A stretch of 45,072 nt of DNA from Nocardioidaceae bacterium. Lineage in GTDB: Bacteria > Actinomycetota > Actinomycetes > Propionibacteriales > Nocardioidaceae. A program made the position numbers and the translations under genes. This document shows positions 25,836-33,758 of this stretch, piece after piece. A model generated the notes under the pieces. It was not told where the DNA came from. It ran no database searches and saw only the letters and a program-made list of their open reading frames with translations. Positions within the stretch are counted from its first letter, which is position 1; the number at the start of each line of letters is the position of its first letter. The stretch covers positions 1 to 45,072 of the forward strand of contig JAQSWV010000026.1 in NCBI GenBank assembly GCA_029266455.1, in the 5' to 3' direction.

Positions 25836-27215
25836 GTGACTGACGGTGCACCGGACCGCCGAAAGGGACGTCATACCCCGGACCTGATCCCGCTCCGACA
25901 GGCAACCAAGACATGGTTCGCCATCTCGTTGCAGACCTTCGGCGGACCCGCCGGTCAGATCGCGGTGATGCAGCGCATCCTCGTCGACGAGAAGCGGTGG
26001 GTCGGTCAGCGCCGGTTCCTGTTCGCGCTGAGCTACTGCACCCTGCTGCCCGGTCCGGAGGCGCAGCAGCTGGCCACCTACATCGGATGGCTCCTCAACG
26101 GCGTTCGCGGCGCCCTGGTCGCCGGAACCTTGTTCGTGCTCCCGGGGGCGGTTGCCATCTTGGTGCTGTCGGGCATCTATGTCGGCTACCGGGACGCTCC
26201 GGTGATCGAGGCCCTCTTCCTCGGCCTGGCCGCGGCGGTTCTCGCGATCGTGGTTCAGGCAGTGATCACGGTGTCGCGCCGAGGCCTCGGGCATCCGGCG
26301 CTGATCGCCGTCGCCGCAGCGTCCTTCGTCGCCTTGACGTTCTTCGGCGTCCCGTTCCCCGCCGTGGTGCTCGCTGCGGGCGTGGTCGGGTGGCTGCTCG
26401 GCCGCCACCTACCCGCGCTTCGCGGACCGATGGCCGAGCGACCCGTCGACGGTACGGCCCCGCTGATCAGCGACAGCGCGCTGCACACCGAGCGACCGAC
26501 GCTGCGCCGCAGCGGCTCGATCCTCGCGGTCGGCCTCACGCTGTGGGCTGCTCCCGTCGCGGCCTTCGCCGTCGTGATCGGCCCGGACAGCGTCTTCGTC
26601 GATCAGGGGCTCTTCTTCTCCGGTGCCGCGCTGGTCACCTTCGGAGGCGCCTACGCCGTGCTCGCCTACGTCGCCCAGCAGGCGGTCCAGGTCTACGGTT
26701 GGCTCGCACCGGGCGAGATGGTGCGGGGGCTCGCTCTCGCGGAGACCACCCCCGGACCACTCATCATGGTCGTCCAGTTCGTGGCGTTCCTCGGCGCCTA
26801 CCGCGACCCCGGAGACCTCAACCCCTGGGTCGCGGCAGTCCTCGCATCCTTGCTGACGACCTGGGTGACGTTCGTGCCGTGCTTCCTGTTCATCCTGCTC
26901 GGTGCCCCCTTCGCAGAGAGGCTCCGGCACAGCCACACACTGACGGCGGCTCTCACCGGCATCACCGCCGCCGTGGTCGGCGTCATCGCGAACCTCGCCG
27001 TGTACTTCGCACTGCACACCTTGTTCGCCGACACCGCCCGCATCACCAGGGGACCGCTGGACCTCGAGGTGCCCATCGGCGGGATCCAGTGGGCCACCGC
27101 AGCGGTCGCCGTCCTCGCGGCATTTCTGACCTTCGTCCGCGGCTGGAGCGTGCTGAGAACTCTCGGGGCCTGCGCCCTGGCCGGCGTCCTGGTGTACGCC
27201 CTCGGCGCTGGCTGA
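25836..27215 (+). CDS. chrA: Chromate transporter, long bidomain ChrA (CHR family)
   Basis: A 459-residue membrane protein with two homologous CHR halves. The first half has FAISLQTFGGPAGQIAVMQ, the second FSGAALVTFGGAYAVLAYVA, and each has its PGP motif (LLPGPEAQQL and TTPGPLIMVVQF). Such proteins export chromate using the proton-motive force; related members may carry other oxyanions. GTG 25836 is preceded by GGGAG at 25820-25824; an ATG at 25818 without a binding site is the alternative. No chrB-type regulator is adjacent. Confidence 0.93.
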   Translation: MTDGAPDRRKGRHTPDLIPLRQATKTWFAISLQTFGGPAGQIAVMQRILVDEKRWVGQRRFLFALSYCTLLPGPEAQQLATYIGWLLNGVRGALVAGTLFVLPGAVAILVLSGIYVGYRDAPVIEALFLGLAAAVLAIVVQAVITVSRRGLGHPALIAVAAASFVALTFFGVPFPAVVLAAGVVGWLLGRHLPALRGPMAERPVDGTAPLISDSALHTERPTLRRSGSILAVGLTLWAAPVAAFAVVIGPDSVFVDQGLFFSGAALVTFGGAYAVLAYVAQQAVQVYGWLAPGEMVRGLALAETTPGPLIMVVQFVAFLGAYRDPGDLNPWVAAVLASLLTTWVTFVPCFLFILLGAPFAERLRHSHTLTAALTGITAAVVGVIANLAVYFALHTLFADTARITRGPLDLEVPIGGIQWATAAVAVLAAFLTFVRGWSVLRTLGACALAGVLVYALGAG

Positions 27216-27270
27216 CCGCTCGGACCGGACCGTGCCGCCGAACGGCGTCGGACAGGTACTGGCCCGCCCC

Positions 27271-27681
27271 CTAGCGGTGTGCCGCCAGCGGCACGGTGTC
27301 GGCCCAGGACGCTCCCATGTCATGAGCCGCGTCGTCCTGGTAGCCCCATGCGGTCTGCCAGTCGCGCATCTGTGCGATCTCGGCTTCCTGGGCTCTGATG
27401 ATGTCCTGCGACAGCTCCTTGATCTCGTCATGCTCGGCGCGGCTGTCGGCCAGCTCGGCCATCTCGATCGCGCCCTCGTGGTGTTCGATCATGGCGGTGA
27501 TGAAGGCGGCGTCGAAGTCGTCGCCCTCCTTGTCGGTCAGCTGGGATGACATCTCGGTCATGGTCATCTCCTCGCCATCGGTGCTGTCCGTCCCGCCATC
27601 CTCGAGCTGGGCGGCGATCGACACGACGAGGCCGCCGAGCAGGAAGCCGATGATGCCGAACAGCAGGGGCCGGGTTTCCAT
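27271..27681 (-). CDS. DUF305 domain protein, membrane-anchored
   Basis: A 136-residue protein: an N-terminal signal anchor (LLFGIIGFLLGGLVVSIAA, about residues 6-24), a Met/Thr/Glu-rich linker, then DUF305 with FDAAFITAMIEHHEGAIEMA and later IIRAQEAEIAQM, ending in a His/Asp/Met region. The His-His and Met residues are a plausible copper site; DUF305 proteins are often linked to copper handling. ATG 27681 follows GGAAGG with nine-base spacing. It is downstream of DUF4396 on the same strand with 93 bases between. Confidence 0.9.
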   Translation of the reverse strand: METRPLLFGIIGFLLGGLVVSIAAQLEDGGTDSTDGEEMTMTEMSSQLTDKEGDDFDAAFITAMIEHHEGAIEMAELADSRAEHDEIKELSQDIIRAQEAEIAQMRDWQTAWGYQDDAAHDMGASWADTVPLAAHR

Positions 27682-27774
27682 GGTGGTGATCCTTCCGGAA
27701 CAGTTCTCGACAGTCAGTGGACGACGGACGACACCGACTGAGCGTGGATGTGAGCAGGCGCTGTCGCCGTGTGG

Positions 27775-28263
27775 TCAGGCATGGTGGGCGTTCTCGCTTG
27801 CTGGCTGCTTGCCGTGGTCCATGCCCATGTACGCGTGGGTGAGGGCGTGGCCCTTTCCCTTGCCGAGCAGGTAGCGGTTGACCGGGAACGCGGCGAAGAA
27901 GGCCGCCGTCAGCGCGAGCGACATGCTCAACCAGAAGACCGGGTTGACCAGACCCGACTCCATGGCGCCCGGGATGGCCAGCATCACCAGGTTGTCGACG
28001 ACCTCCATGGTGGCGATGGACAAGGTGTCGGCCGCCAGAACGACCGAGAAGGCGGTCGCTACTCCCAGCCCCGCCTTGAGCAACGGCAGCGTCGACAGCA
28101 AGTAGCCGAAGAGGAAGGCCAACGTCACGGCCAGGGCGATGGTCTGCAGGGTCGAGAGCCCGAGCGCAGTGCCGATCATCAGGCCAGCGATCTCACCGAT
28201 GGCACAGCCGGTGAGGCAGTGCAGCGTCGCACTGACGGCCATCGCGTTGCGGCTGTCTCTCAT
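27775..28263 (-). CDS. DUF4396 family membrane protein, probably metal-linked
   Basis: A 162-residue polytopic protein with about four helices. LHCLTGCAIGEIAGLMIGTA near the N-terminus carries a Cys-x3-Cys pair typical of DUF4396, and the C-terminus is His/Met-rich (HALTHAYMGMDHGKQ...AHHA), suggesting metal binding. The ATG at 28263 has GGGAGG four bases upstream; an ATG at 28275 lies inside the operator-like palindrome and lacks a binding site. It heads a probable two-gene unit with DUF305, under a promoter carrying CsoR-like sites. Confidence 0.85.
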   Translation of the reverse strand: MRDSRNAMAVSATLHCLTGCAIGEIAGLMIGTALGLSTLQTIALAVTLAFLFGYLLSTLPLLKAGLGVATAFSVVLAADTLSIATMEVVDNLVMLAIPGAMESGLVNPVFWLSMSLALTAAFFAAFPVNRYLLGKGKGHALTHAYMGMDHGKQPASENAHHA

Positions 28264-28273
28264 CGTTCCTCCC

Positions 28274-28337
28274 ATACCCCCAGGGGGTTCCCACTATACA
28301 GGGGGAGGGTATACCTGACGAGACCTCCTCTCGTCAA
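28274..28337 (-). promoter_or_regulatory. Promoter with two CsoR-like operators for DUF4396-DUF305
   Basis: On the minus strand TTGACG (28337-28332) and TATACC (28313-28308) are separated by 18 bases, a strong sigma-70-type promoter. Two G/C-tract dyads overlap or follow the -10 box: 28295-28313 (TATAC/GTATA ends around a G-run) and 28276-28288, a perfect ACCCCC-A-GGGGGT palindrome. This A/T-flanked C5/G5 architecture is that of CsoR/RcnR-family operators, which bind Cu(I)-responsive repressors. A GACGAG/CTCGTC dyad (28317-28335) covers the -35. No csoR gene is in the window. Confidence 0.7.
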
Positions 28338-28365
28338 GTCCTGTCGGCCGGACCGCGCTGCGGGG

Positions 28366-29535
28366 TCAGGCCGCCGGGGTGGCGAAGTCGAAGCGCGTGT
28401 AGCCCCGTCGGGCCAGTCCAGCCACCCTGGTGAAGTCACCGCCGATGGACAGAGCGTGGACAGTGTCGGGGTTGAGCGCAGTTCGGGTCACGCCCATGGC
28501 CCAGACGCCGAACGCGCCGTTCGCGCCGGGGTTCCAGCCAGTCACCTCTCCGGTACTCGGGAGGAAGGAGGCCAGCGCCACTCGGCTCAGCTTCAGCTCG
28601 GGAACGGTGTTGAAGTGGCCACCGATGTACACCTCATCGTCAGTGGCGACGATGGCCTGCACATCGCCACCGGTGCGGATGCGGTACTCGGGGGTGCCGC
28701 CCTTGCTCGGGTCGTACGCCCAGGTCCGGTTCGAGGTGGTGCCGAAGAAGAGCCGCCCGCTGGGTGTCGCGTCCATGGAGATGACCACCCCGCCATCGCT
28801 GGGCGCGAAAGCCGTCGCTGCTCCGGTCGATACGTCGAGCTCGGCGACACCCGGTCTTGCGTGGCCGGCGATGGTGGTGAAGGCGCCGCCCGCATACAGC
28901 CGACCGCCGCCCTCCGACAATGTCAGGGCACGTACCGTCGCGGACGGACGAGGAGCGAAGGCTGTGTCGACGGCCCCGGCGTTGTTCTGGTCGACGGCGG
29001 CGAGTCGCGGAACGGCGCGGCCACCGATGCGGCCGAAGCTACCGCCGACATAGAGGCGGTCGCCGGAGTCGGCAACGAGCGCACGCACCAGATTGTTGTT
29101 CGTGCTCGTCGTCCACCCCGGGATCACCTCACCGGTATTGGGCGTCACGGCCGCCAGCCGGCCGCGGTCGACGTCGCCGACGGTGGTGAACGCGCCGCCC
29201 ATGAATACGGTGTCGCTGTCCGACGATGCGGCGAGCGCATAGACAACGCCGTTGGCAGAGGGGTCCCAGCCGAGGTCGAGCCGGCCGTCGGCCCTGATCG
29301 CCGCGACGTTCTGGCGCGGCACGCCCGAAACCGAGGTGAAGTCGCCCCCGATGTAGGTGCGATCGCCCACCTGCGTGATGGCGTAGACGACCCCGTCCAC
29401 CTTGGCCGTGACCGCCGGAAGGGGTGAGGGGCTTGCGGACGCTGCCGGTCCCGTCACCAGAACTGCCGCGGCAAGTCCCGCGGCGAGCAGAGCAGCCGTT
29501 ACGCGGCTCTTCGAGCGGACAGACTTCGGGGTCAC
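28366..29535 (-). CDS. Secreted beta-propeller-like repeat protein
   Basis: About 389 residues with a signal peptide (VTAALLAAGLAAAVLVTGPA, cleavage near ASA) and then at least six repeats each ending in an aromatic GG motif: YIGGDFTSVSG, FMGGAFTTVGD, YVGGSFGRIGG, YAGGAFTTIAG, YIGGHFNTV and SIGGDFTRVAG, spaced about 45-65 residues. This is the pattern of delta-60/DUF5122-type beta-propellers. No catalytic residues are evident; a surface-binding or structural role is an inference. GTG 29535 (VTPKSV) and GTG 29544 are both possible starts. It is monocistronic. Confidence 0.82.
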   Translation of the reverse strand: MTPKSVRSKSRVTAALLAAGLAAAVLVTGPAASASPSPLPAVTAKVDGVVYAITQVGDRTYIGGDFTSVSGVPRQNVAAIRADGRLDLGWDPSANGVVYALAASSDSDTVFMGGAFTTVGDVDRGRLAAVTPNTGEVIPGWTTSTNNNLVRALVADSGDRLYVGGSFGRIGGRAVPRLAAVDQNNAGAVDTAFAPRPSATVRALTLSEGGGRLYAGGAFTTIAGHARPGVAELDVSTGAATAFAPSDGGVVISMDATPSGRLFFGTTSNRTWAYDPSKGGTPEYRIRTGGDVQAIVATDDEVYIGGHFNTVPELKLSRVALASFLPSTGEVTGWNPGANGAFGVWAMGVTRTALNPDTVHALSIGGDFTRVAGLARRGYTRFDFATPAA

Positions 29536-29756
29536 TGCAATCACTGCTTCCAGCCGGAGGGACGGTCGAACCGTTGACACGGGACCGTCGACCCCGACCC
29601 CCACAATGCACCTTAGGCGAAAAAGACGGAGCTGTCCGGGCATCGATGAAACAGCCAGGCGCTGCCGTCATTGCCGCTGTGCCTGCACCGGTGGTACGCA
29701 CGAACCCCGTTGACGCCGCCCTGGATGATCTCGACCGCTTCCCGCCTGCGTGTGTG

Positions 29757-30497
29757 TCAGCTCTGCTGTTCGGAGCTCCAGAGCTGCCACACGGTCGTGC
29801 GGACCGAACGTGGCTGCTCGAGGACCACCTGGACCGCATGGGCGACGTCCTCTGGGCGGAGGTAGGCGTCCAGCTCGGACGAGCCCTCTTCGCGGCCGGC
29901 TCCTATCGCGAACTCAGTCGACGTCCCGGCGGGGCAGACGAGGCTGACCCGGATGCCTTCCCCGCGCAGCTCACGGTCGAGCGATCCCCCGAGCCCGACC
30001 TGCGCATGCTTGGTGCCGGCATACACCGCCTCGTCGTCCCCGCCTCGAAAGCCTGCCACCGAGCTGATGATGACGATGTCGCCACCGTTGCCGTGGGCGC
30101 GCATGTGGCGCACGCCGGCTCGAACCGTCCAGACCGTTCCCAGGTAGTTCGTCTCCGTCATCTCCCGCAGCACCTCGTCGTCAAGATCCAGGATTCCGCC
30201 GTACGCTCCGATGCCCGCGTTGGCGACGACCGTGTCGACGCGGCCCCATCGCTGCGCTGCGGCGTCGACCAGGGCCTCGTTGTGCGCGACATCGCGGACA
30301 TCACCCACAACCCCGACGACCCGGTCGGCACCCAGCTCGTCGGTCAACGCCTCCAGGCGCTCGCTGCGCCGCGCCGACAGTGCCACGTTGGCGCCAGCGC
30401 CGACGAGGGCGCGAGCCGTGGCAGCGCCGATGCCTGAGCTCGCACCGGTGATCACCGCGACGGAGCCCTCGATGGATCGGTGGGGCGTGTAGGACAT
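29757..30497 (-). CDS. Short-chain dehydrogenase/reductase
   Basis: A 246-residue classical SDR. TGASSGIG at residues 17-24 binds the dinucleotide, NAG at 93-95 and Asn117 support the active site, and Ser145/146-Tyr159-Lys163 form the catalytic set. ARRSER after beta-2 suggests NADP(H) preference. The substrate is unknown. ATG 30497 has GGGAGG six bases upstream. It diverges from the universal stress gene across 330 bases. Confidence 0.92.
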   Translation of the reverse strand: MSYTPHRSIEGSVAVITGASSGIGAATARALVGAGANVALSARRSERLEALTDELGADRVVGVVGDVRDVAHNEALVDAAAQRWGRVDTVVANAGIGAYGGILDLDDEVLREMTETNYLGTVWTVRAGVRHMRAHGNGGDIVIISSVAGFRGGDDEAVYAGTKHAQVGLGGSLDRELRGEGIRVSLVCPAGTSTEFAIGAGREEGSSELDAYLRPEDVAHAVQVVLEQPRSVRTTVWQLWSSEQQS

Positions 30498-30827
30498 GGC
30501 ATGCCTCCCAGCATGTAGGGCGTGACGCGGTACTCGGCACAGAGGGACATAGACATCTTGCATGAACGGCCTCGTTCCGACCGATGTCCTTCGAGCGCTA
30601 GCTCGACGTCGGTTCGCGCACCGCCGCGGCAGTGTTCGCCTTCGAGCACCGACTGGTCTGACGTACGGCACCCGGGGAAGGTCCTGTTGCCTGAAGGCCT
30701 CAACGGCTTGACTGACCTGCCGTCGCACCGCGACGATCTGTGCGTACTCGTCTACTCCTCAATTGTCCGGATTGTCGGGTCGTTTGGGAGCCTGTCTCCT
30801 GGCCCGCAGGGAAGGGAAGCGCCGTCC
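30498..30827. other. Divergent intergenic region between SDR and Usp genes
   Basis: No gene is credible here. A weak plus-strand promoter for the stress gene may be TTGACT (30708-30713) with GACGAT (30732-30737) 18 bases later. A GAC/GTC half-dyad near 30578-30592 was considered as a hypoxia-type box but is too poor. No riboswitch or strong terminator is seen. Confidence 0.4.
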
Positions 30828-31271
30828 ATGGAGTCAGTACTTGTCGGAGTGGACCGCAGCGACGGCTCGCGACGGGCGGTGAAGTTCGCGTTGGACCGGG
30901 CCCGGGTGAACTCGTGGCGGGTGGCGCTGGTGCATGTCATCCATTGGTCGCCGTACTCGTTCAGCACACCCCAGGAGAACGAGACCAGGCACGTCAGGCG
31001 CCAGGCCGAGATCGAGCAGGCCCAGACCGAGATCATCAACCCGCTGCTGAGGTGGATCGACTCCGAGGTGCCGGATCATGACATCGAGGTGACGACCGAG
31101 ATTCGTCACGGCCGGCCGTCGGAGATGCTCGCCGACCTCGCCGAGGAGGGCCCCTACGACCTTCTGGTGGTAGGCCGGACCGGGGAGTCGCACCTACGCG
31201 CCGCGATCTTCGGGAGCACGCCGTACCGCCTTGTCCAGCATGCTCCCGTTGCGGTCGTGGTCGTCCCCTGA
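30828..31271 (+). CDS. Universal stress protein (UspA domain)
   Basis: A 147-residue single-domain Usp. VLVGVDRSDGSRRAVKFALD begins the fold, and the C-terminal ATP-binding signature GRTGESHLRAAIFGST (Gly-x2-Gly-x9-Gly-Ser-Thr) is present, so it probably binds ATP. Usp proteins promote survival under starvation, oxidative or low-oxygen stress. The ATG at 30828 lies downstream of GGGAAGGGAAG. It precedes a formate/nitrite-type channel on the same strand after 164 bases. Confidence 0.93.
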   Translation: MESVLVGVDRSDGSRRAVKFALDRARVNSWRVALVHVIHWSPYSFSTPQENETRHVRRQAEIEQAQTEIINPLLRWIDSEVPDHDIEVTTEIRHGRPSEMLADLAEEGPYDLLVVGRTGESHLRAAIFGSTPYRLVQHAPVAVVVVP

Positions 31272-31435
31272 GTTCCGAGCGGCCTCCATAGCGCGGGCTG
31301 CCGGGCGCCTCCGGCGCCGAGCCAGACCGACATCAGTCAGGCATGCCCAGATGTCTGCGGGTGCGAGGTCGCGACGGGTGTCGTACGAATACTGCACTGC
31401 CCTTCTCAGTCTCATGGCGACCCGAAGAGGTGCTG

Positions 31436-32287
31436 ATGTCCGCGCGCGAACCAGCCGAGATGGCACAGCTGGCGACCAAGACGGGGGTGAAGAAGACCAA
31501 GCAGACCTGGAGCCGGGTGCTGGTCAGCGCCTTCCTCGCAGGTGCGTACATCGCATTCGGCGGGTTGGTGGCCATCACGGTGTCGTCCGGCATGGACCCC
31601 GCTGTGTGGGGAACGCTGCCGTCGCTGTTCACCGGTGTGGCGTTCACGCTCGGTCTGGTCCTTGTCCTCATCGCGGGCTCGGACCTGGCCACCGGAAACA
31701 TGATGCTGGTGCCCCTCGGCGCGATGCGCGGGAAGCTCGGCATGAGCGACATCGCGGTGAATCTGACCCTCGTGCTGCTCGGGAACCTTGTCGGCGCGTT
31801 GTTCGTGGCGTACTTCCTGGCTGTTCAGACCGGCGTCATCGGGGACGTCGGAGCTGACACTGGTAGCGCGGCTCTCACGTACGAGCGGCTGGCTCAGATC
31901 GCCGACGACAAGGCGATCGGACACTCGGCATGGGAGACGTTCCTGCGTGCGGTGGGCTGCAACTGGCTCGTCTGCCTCGCGGTGTGGATGTCGCTCGCCT
32001 CGCCGTCGGTGTCAGGGAAGATCCTGGCGCTCTTCTTCCCGATCATGGCGTTCGTGGCCATGGGCTTCGATCACGTGGTGGCCAACATGTTCTTCCTGCC
32101 CGCGGCGATCTTCGCCGGTGTTCCCGGGCTCGGCTGGGACGACGCGATCGTGAACTGGGTGCTGGCGGCTGGCGGCAACCTTGTCGGCGCCGTCGTCTTC
32201 GTGGGCACGTCGTACTGGTACCTCTTTCTCAAGGATCAGCCCGACGAATCCGCCACCCGCGAGTCTGAGGTGGCCGAGCACAGCTGA
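31436..32287 (+). CDS. Formate/nitrite transporter (FNT/FocA) family channel
   Basis: A 283-residue FNT-family protein with six hydrophobic segments. The signature AFLAGAYIAFGG follows a charged N-terminus, GSDLATGNM occupies the second half-helix break, and GFDHVVANMFFLPAAI is the family's pore region. FNT pentamers pass formate, nitrite, hydrosulfide or lactate; which one cannot be told here. ATG 31436 has GAAGAGG five bases upstream. No formate dehydrogenase or nitrite reductase is nearby. Confidence 0.92.
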   Translation: MSAREPAEMAQLATKTGVKKTKQTWSRVLVSAFLAGAYIAFGGLVAITVSSGMDPAVWGTLPSLFTGVAFTLGLVLVLIAGSDLATGNMMLVPLGAMRGKLGMSDIAVNLTLVLLGNLVGALFVAYFLAVQTGVIGDVGADTGSAALTYERLAQIADDKAIGHSAWETFLRAVGCNWLVCLAVWMSLASPSVSGKILALFFPIMAFVAMGFDHVVANMFFLPAAIFAGVPGLGWDDAIVNWVLAAGGNLVGAVVFVGTSYWYLFLKDQPDESATRESEVAEHS

Positions 32288-32359
32288 GGCCCGGTGTCCG
32301 GCTATGGCCGGCCAAGTTCCGCAGCGCCGCAGCGGTAATGACCACTACGGTGACCAGTC

Positions 32360-33751
32360 GTGGATGACATCGCCGACCTGTTCCGCTTGGCGGCGGATGA
32401 AGCAGCGACGTATCGCACGTCGCTGTCCGACCGCGCTGTCGCTGACACCCCGGACCTCGGCCGGCTGCGCGCGGCCCTCGGCGGCGAGCTGCCCCGCCAG
32501 CCCACCCCCGCAGATGACGTCCTGCGGCAGCTCGTGACGGCGGCCGAACCCGGAGTCGTGCACACGGCGGGTCCGCGGTTCTTCGGTTTCGTCATCGGTG
32601 GGGCCCTCCCGGCGGCGTCCGCCGCCGAGATCGTGGCAGCCGGATGGGACCAGTGCGCCTTCAACACGGTGCTGTCGCCGGCGGCGATCGTGGTCGAGGA
32701 GCGCGCCGGTGCGTGGCTGAAGGAGCTGCTCTGCCTGCCGGCGGGGGCTTCGACGGGCTTCGTCACCGGGGCGCAGGAGGCCAATACCGTCGGGCTGGCG
32801 GCCGCCCGCCATCATGTGCTCTCCGAGGCTGGCTGGGACGTCGAGCGGGACGGGCTCTCGGGCGCGCCGAGGGTACGGGTGGTCGCCAGCGTCGAGCGCC
32901 ATGCCACCATCGACCGCTCCCTGCGTCTGCTCGGCTTCGGCGACGCGGTGATCGAGAGCGTCCACACCGACAGCAATGGCGCGATCGACACGCACGACCT
33001 CGCGAGAGTGCTCGAGGACGGTCCCGGAGGTCCGCTGATCGTCTGCCTGCAGGCGGGCAACGTCAACACCGGCGCGTGCGACGACCTGCGCTCGGCGTGC
33101 GACATCGTCCATCGGCACGGCGGCTGGGCGCACGTGGATGGCGCGTTCGGGCTGTGGGCATCGGTCAGCCCGCGGACGCGACACCTTGTCCACGGTCTGG
33201 TCCTGGCCGACTCCTGGGGATGCGATGGTCACAAGTGGCTGAACGTTCCCTATGACTGCGGCTTCGTGTTCTGCTCCCGGCCGGCGGTCCACCAGGCTGC
33301 TGCCTCCTATGCGGCGGCGTACCTGGTCGGGTCCGGCGGTGTGGCGACGGCCGGAGCGGACCTGACCCTGCAGTCGTCGCGACGCGCGCACGGGTTCGCC
33401 GTGTGGGCGGCCCTCAGGGAGCTGGGGCGCGACGGTGTGGTCGAACTGGTCGACCGCTGCTGCCAGCTGGCTCGCCGCTTCGCCGATGCTCTGGCCGCGG
33501 CAGGCGCCGAGGTCGCCAACGAGGTCGTGCTCAACCAGGTGCTGGTCTCGTTCGGCTCGGACGAGGACACCGACCGGGTCATCACGGCGGTGCAGGGGGG
33601 TGGGGTCTGCTGGATGGGTGGAACCACCTGGCGCGGGCGCCGCTACATGCGCATCTCGGTGTCGAACTGGGCAACGACCGAGCGCGATGTCGACCGGTCC
33701 GTGGCCGCCATCCTCGAGGCCTCCCGCTCGATCGGCTCTGTCACGAGCTGA
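32360..33751 (+). CDS. PLP-dependent group II decarboxylase-like protein
   Basis: A 463-residue fold-type I PLP enzyme of the aromatic-amino-acid/glutamate decarboxylase group. The PLP lysine is Lys292 in SWGCDGHKWLNVPYDCGF; VTGAQEANTVGLAAARHH binds the phosphate, and HVDGAFGLWA supplies the conserved Asp. Relatives include L-2,4-diaminobutyrate, tyrosine and aspartate decarboxylases; the substrate is undetermined. The start is GTG 32360. The gene follows the FNT channel by 72 bases and converges with FUSC after a gap of only seven bases. Confidence 0.9.
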   Translation: MDDIADLFRLAADEAATYRTSLSDRAVADTPDLGRLRAALGGELPRQPTPADDVLRQLVTAAEPGVVHTAGPRFFGFVIGGALPAASAAEIVAAGWDQCAFNTVLSPAAIVVEERAGAWLKELLCLPAGASTGFVTGAQEANTVGLAAARHHVLSEAGWDVERDGLSGAPRVRVVASVERHATIDRSLRLLGFGDAVIESVHTDSNGAIDTHDLARVLEDGPGGPLIVCLQAGNVNTGACDDLRSACDIVHRHGGWAHVDGAFGLWASVSPRTRHLVHGLVLADSWGCDGHKWLNVPYDCGFVFCSRPAVHQAAASYAAAYLVGSGGVATAGADLTLQSSRRAHGFAVWAALRELGRDGVVELVDRCCQLARRFADALAAAGAEVANEVVLNQVLVSFGSDEDTDRVITAVQGGGVCWMGGTTWRGRRYMRISVSNWATTERDVDRSVAAILEASRSIGSVTS

Positions 33752-33758
33752 CGACCTC

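Noticed and set aside
30570-30600. DosR/DevR-type hypoxia box upstream of the universal stress gene
   Set aside because: Only GAC and GTC half-sites match; the G/C arms expected of that operator are missing.
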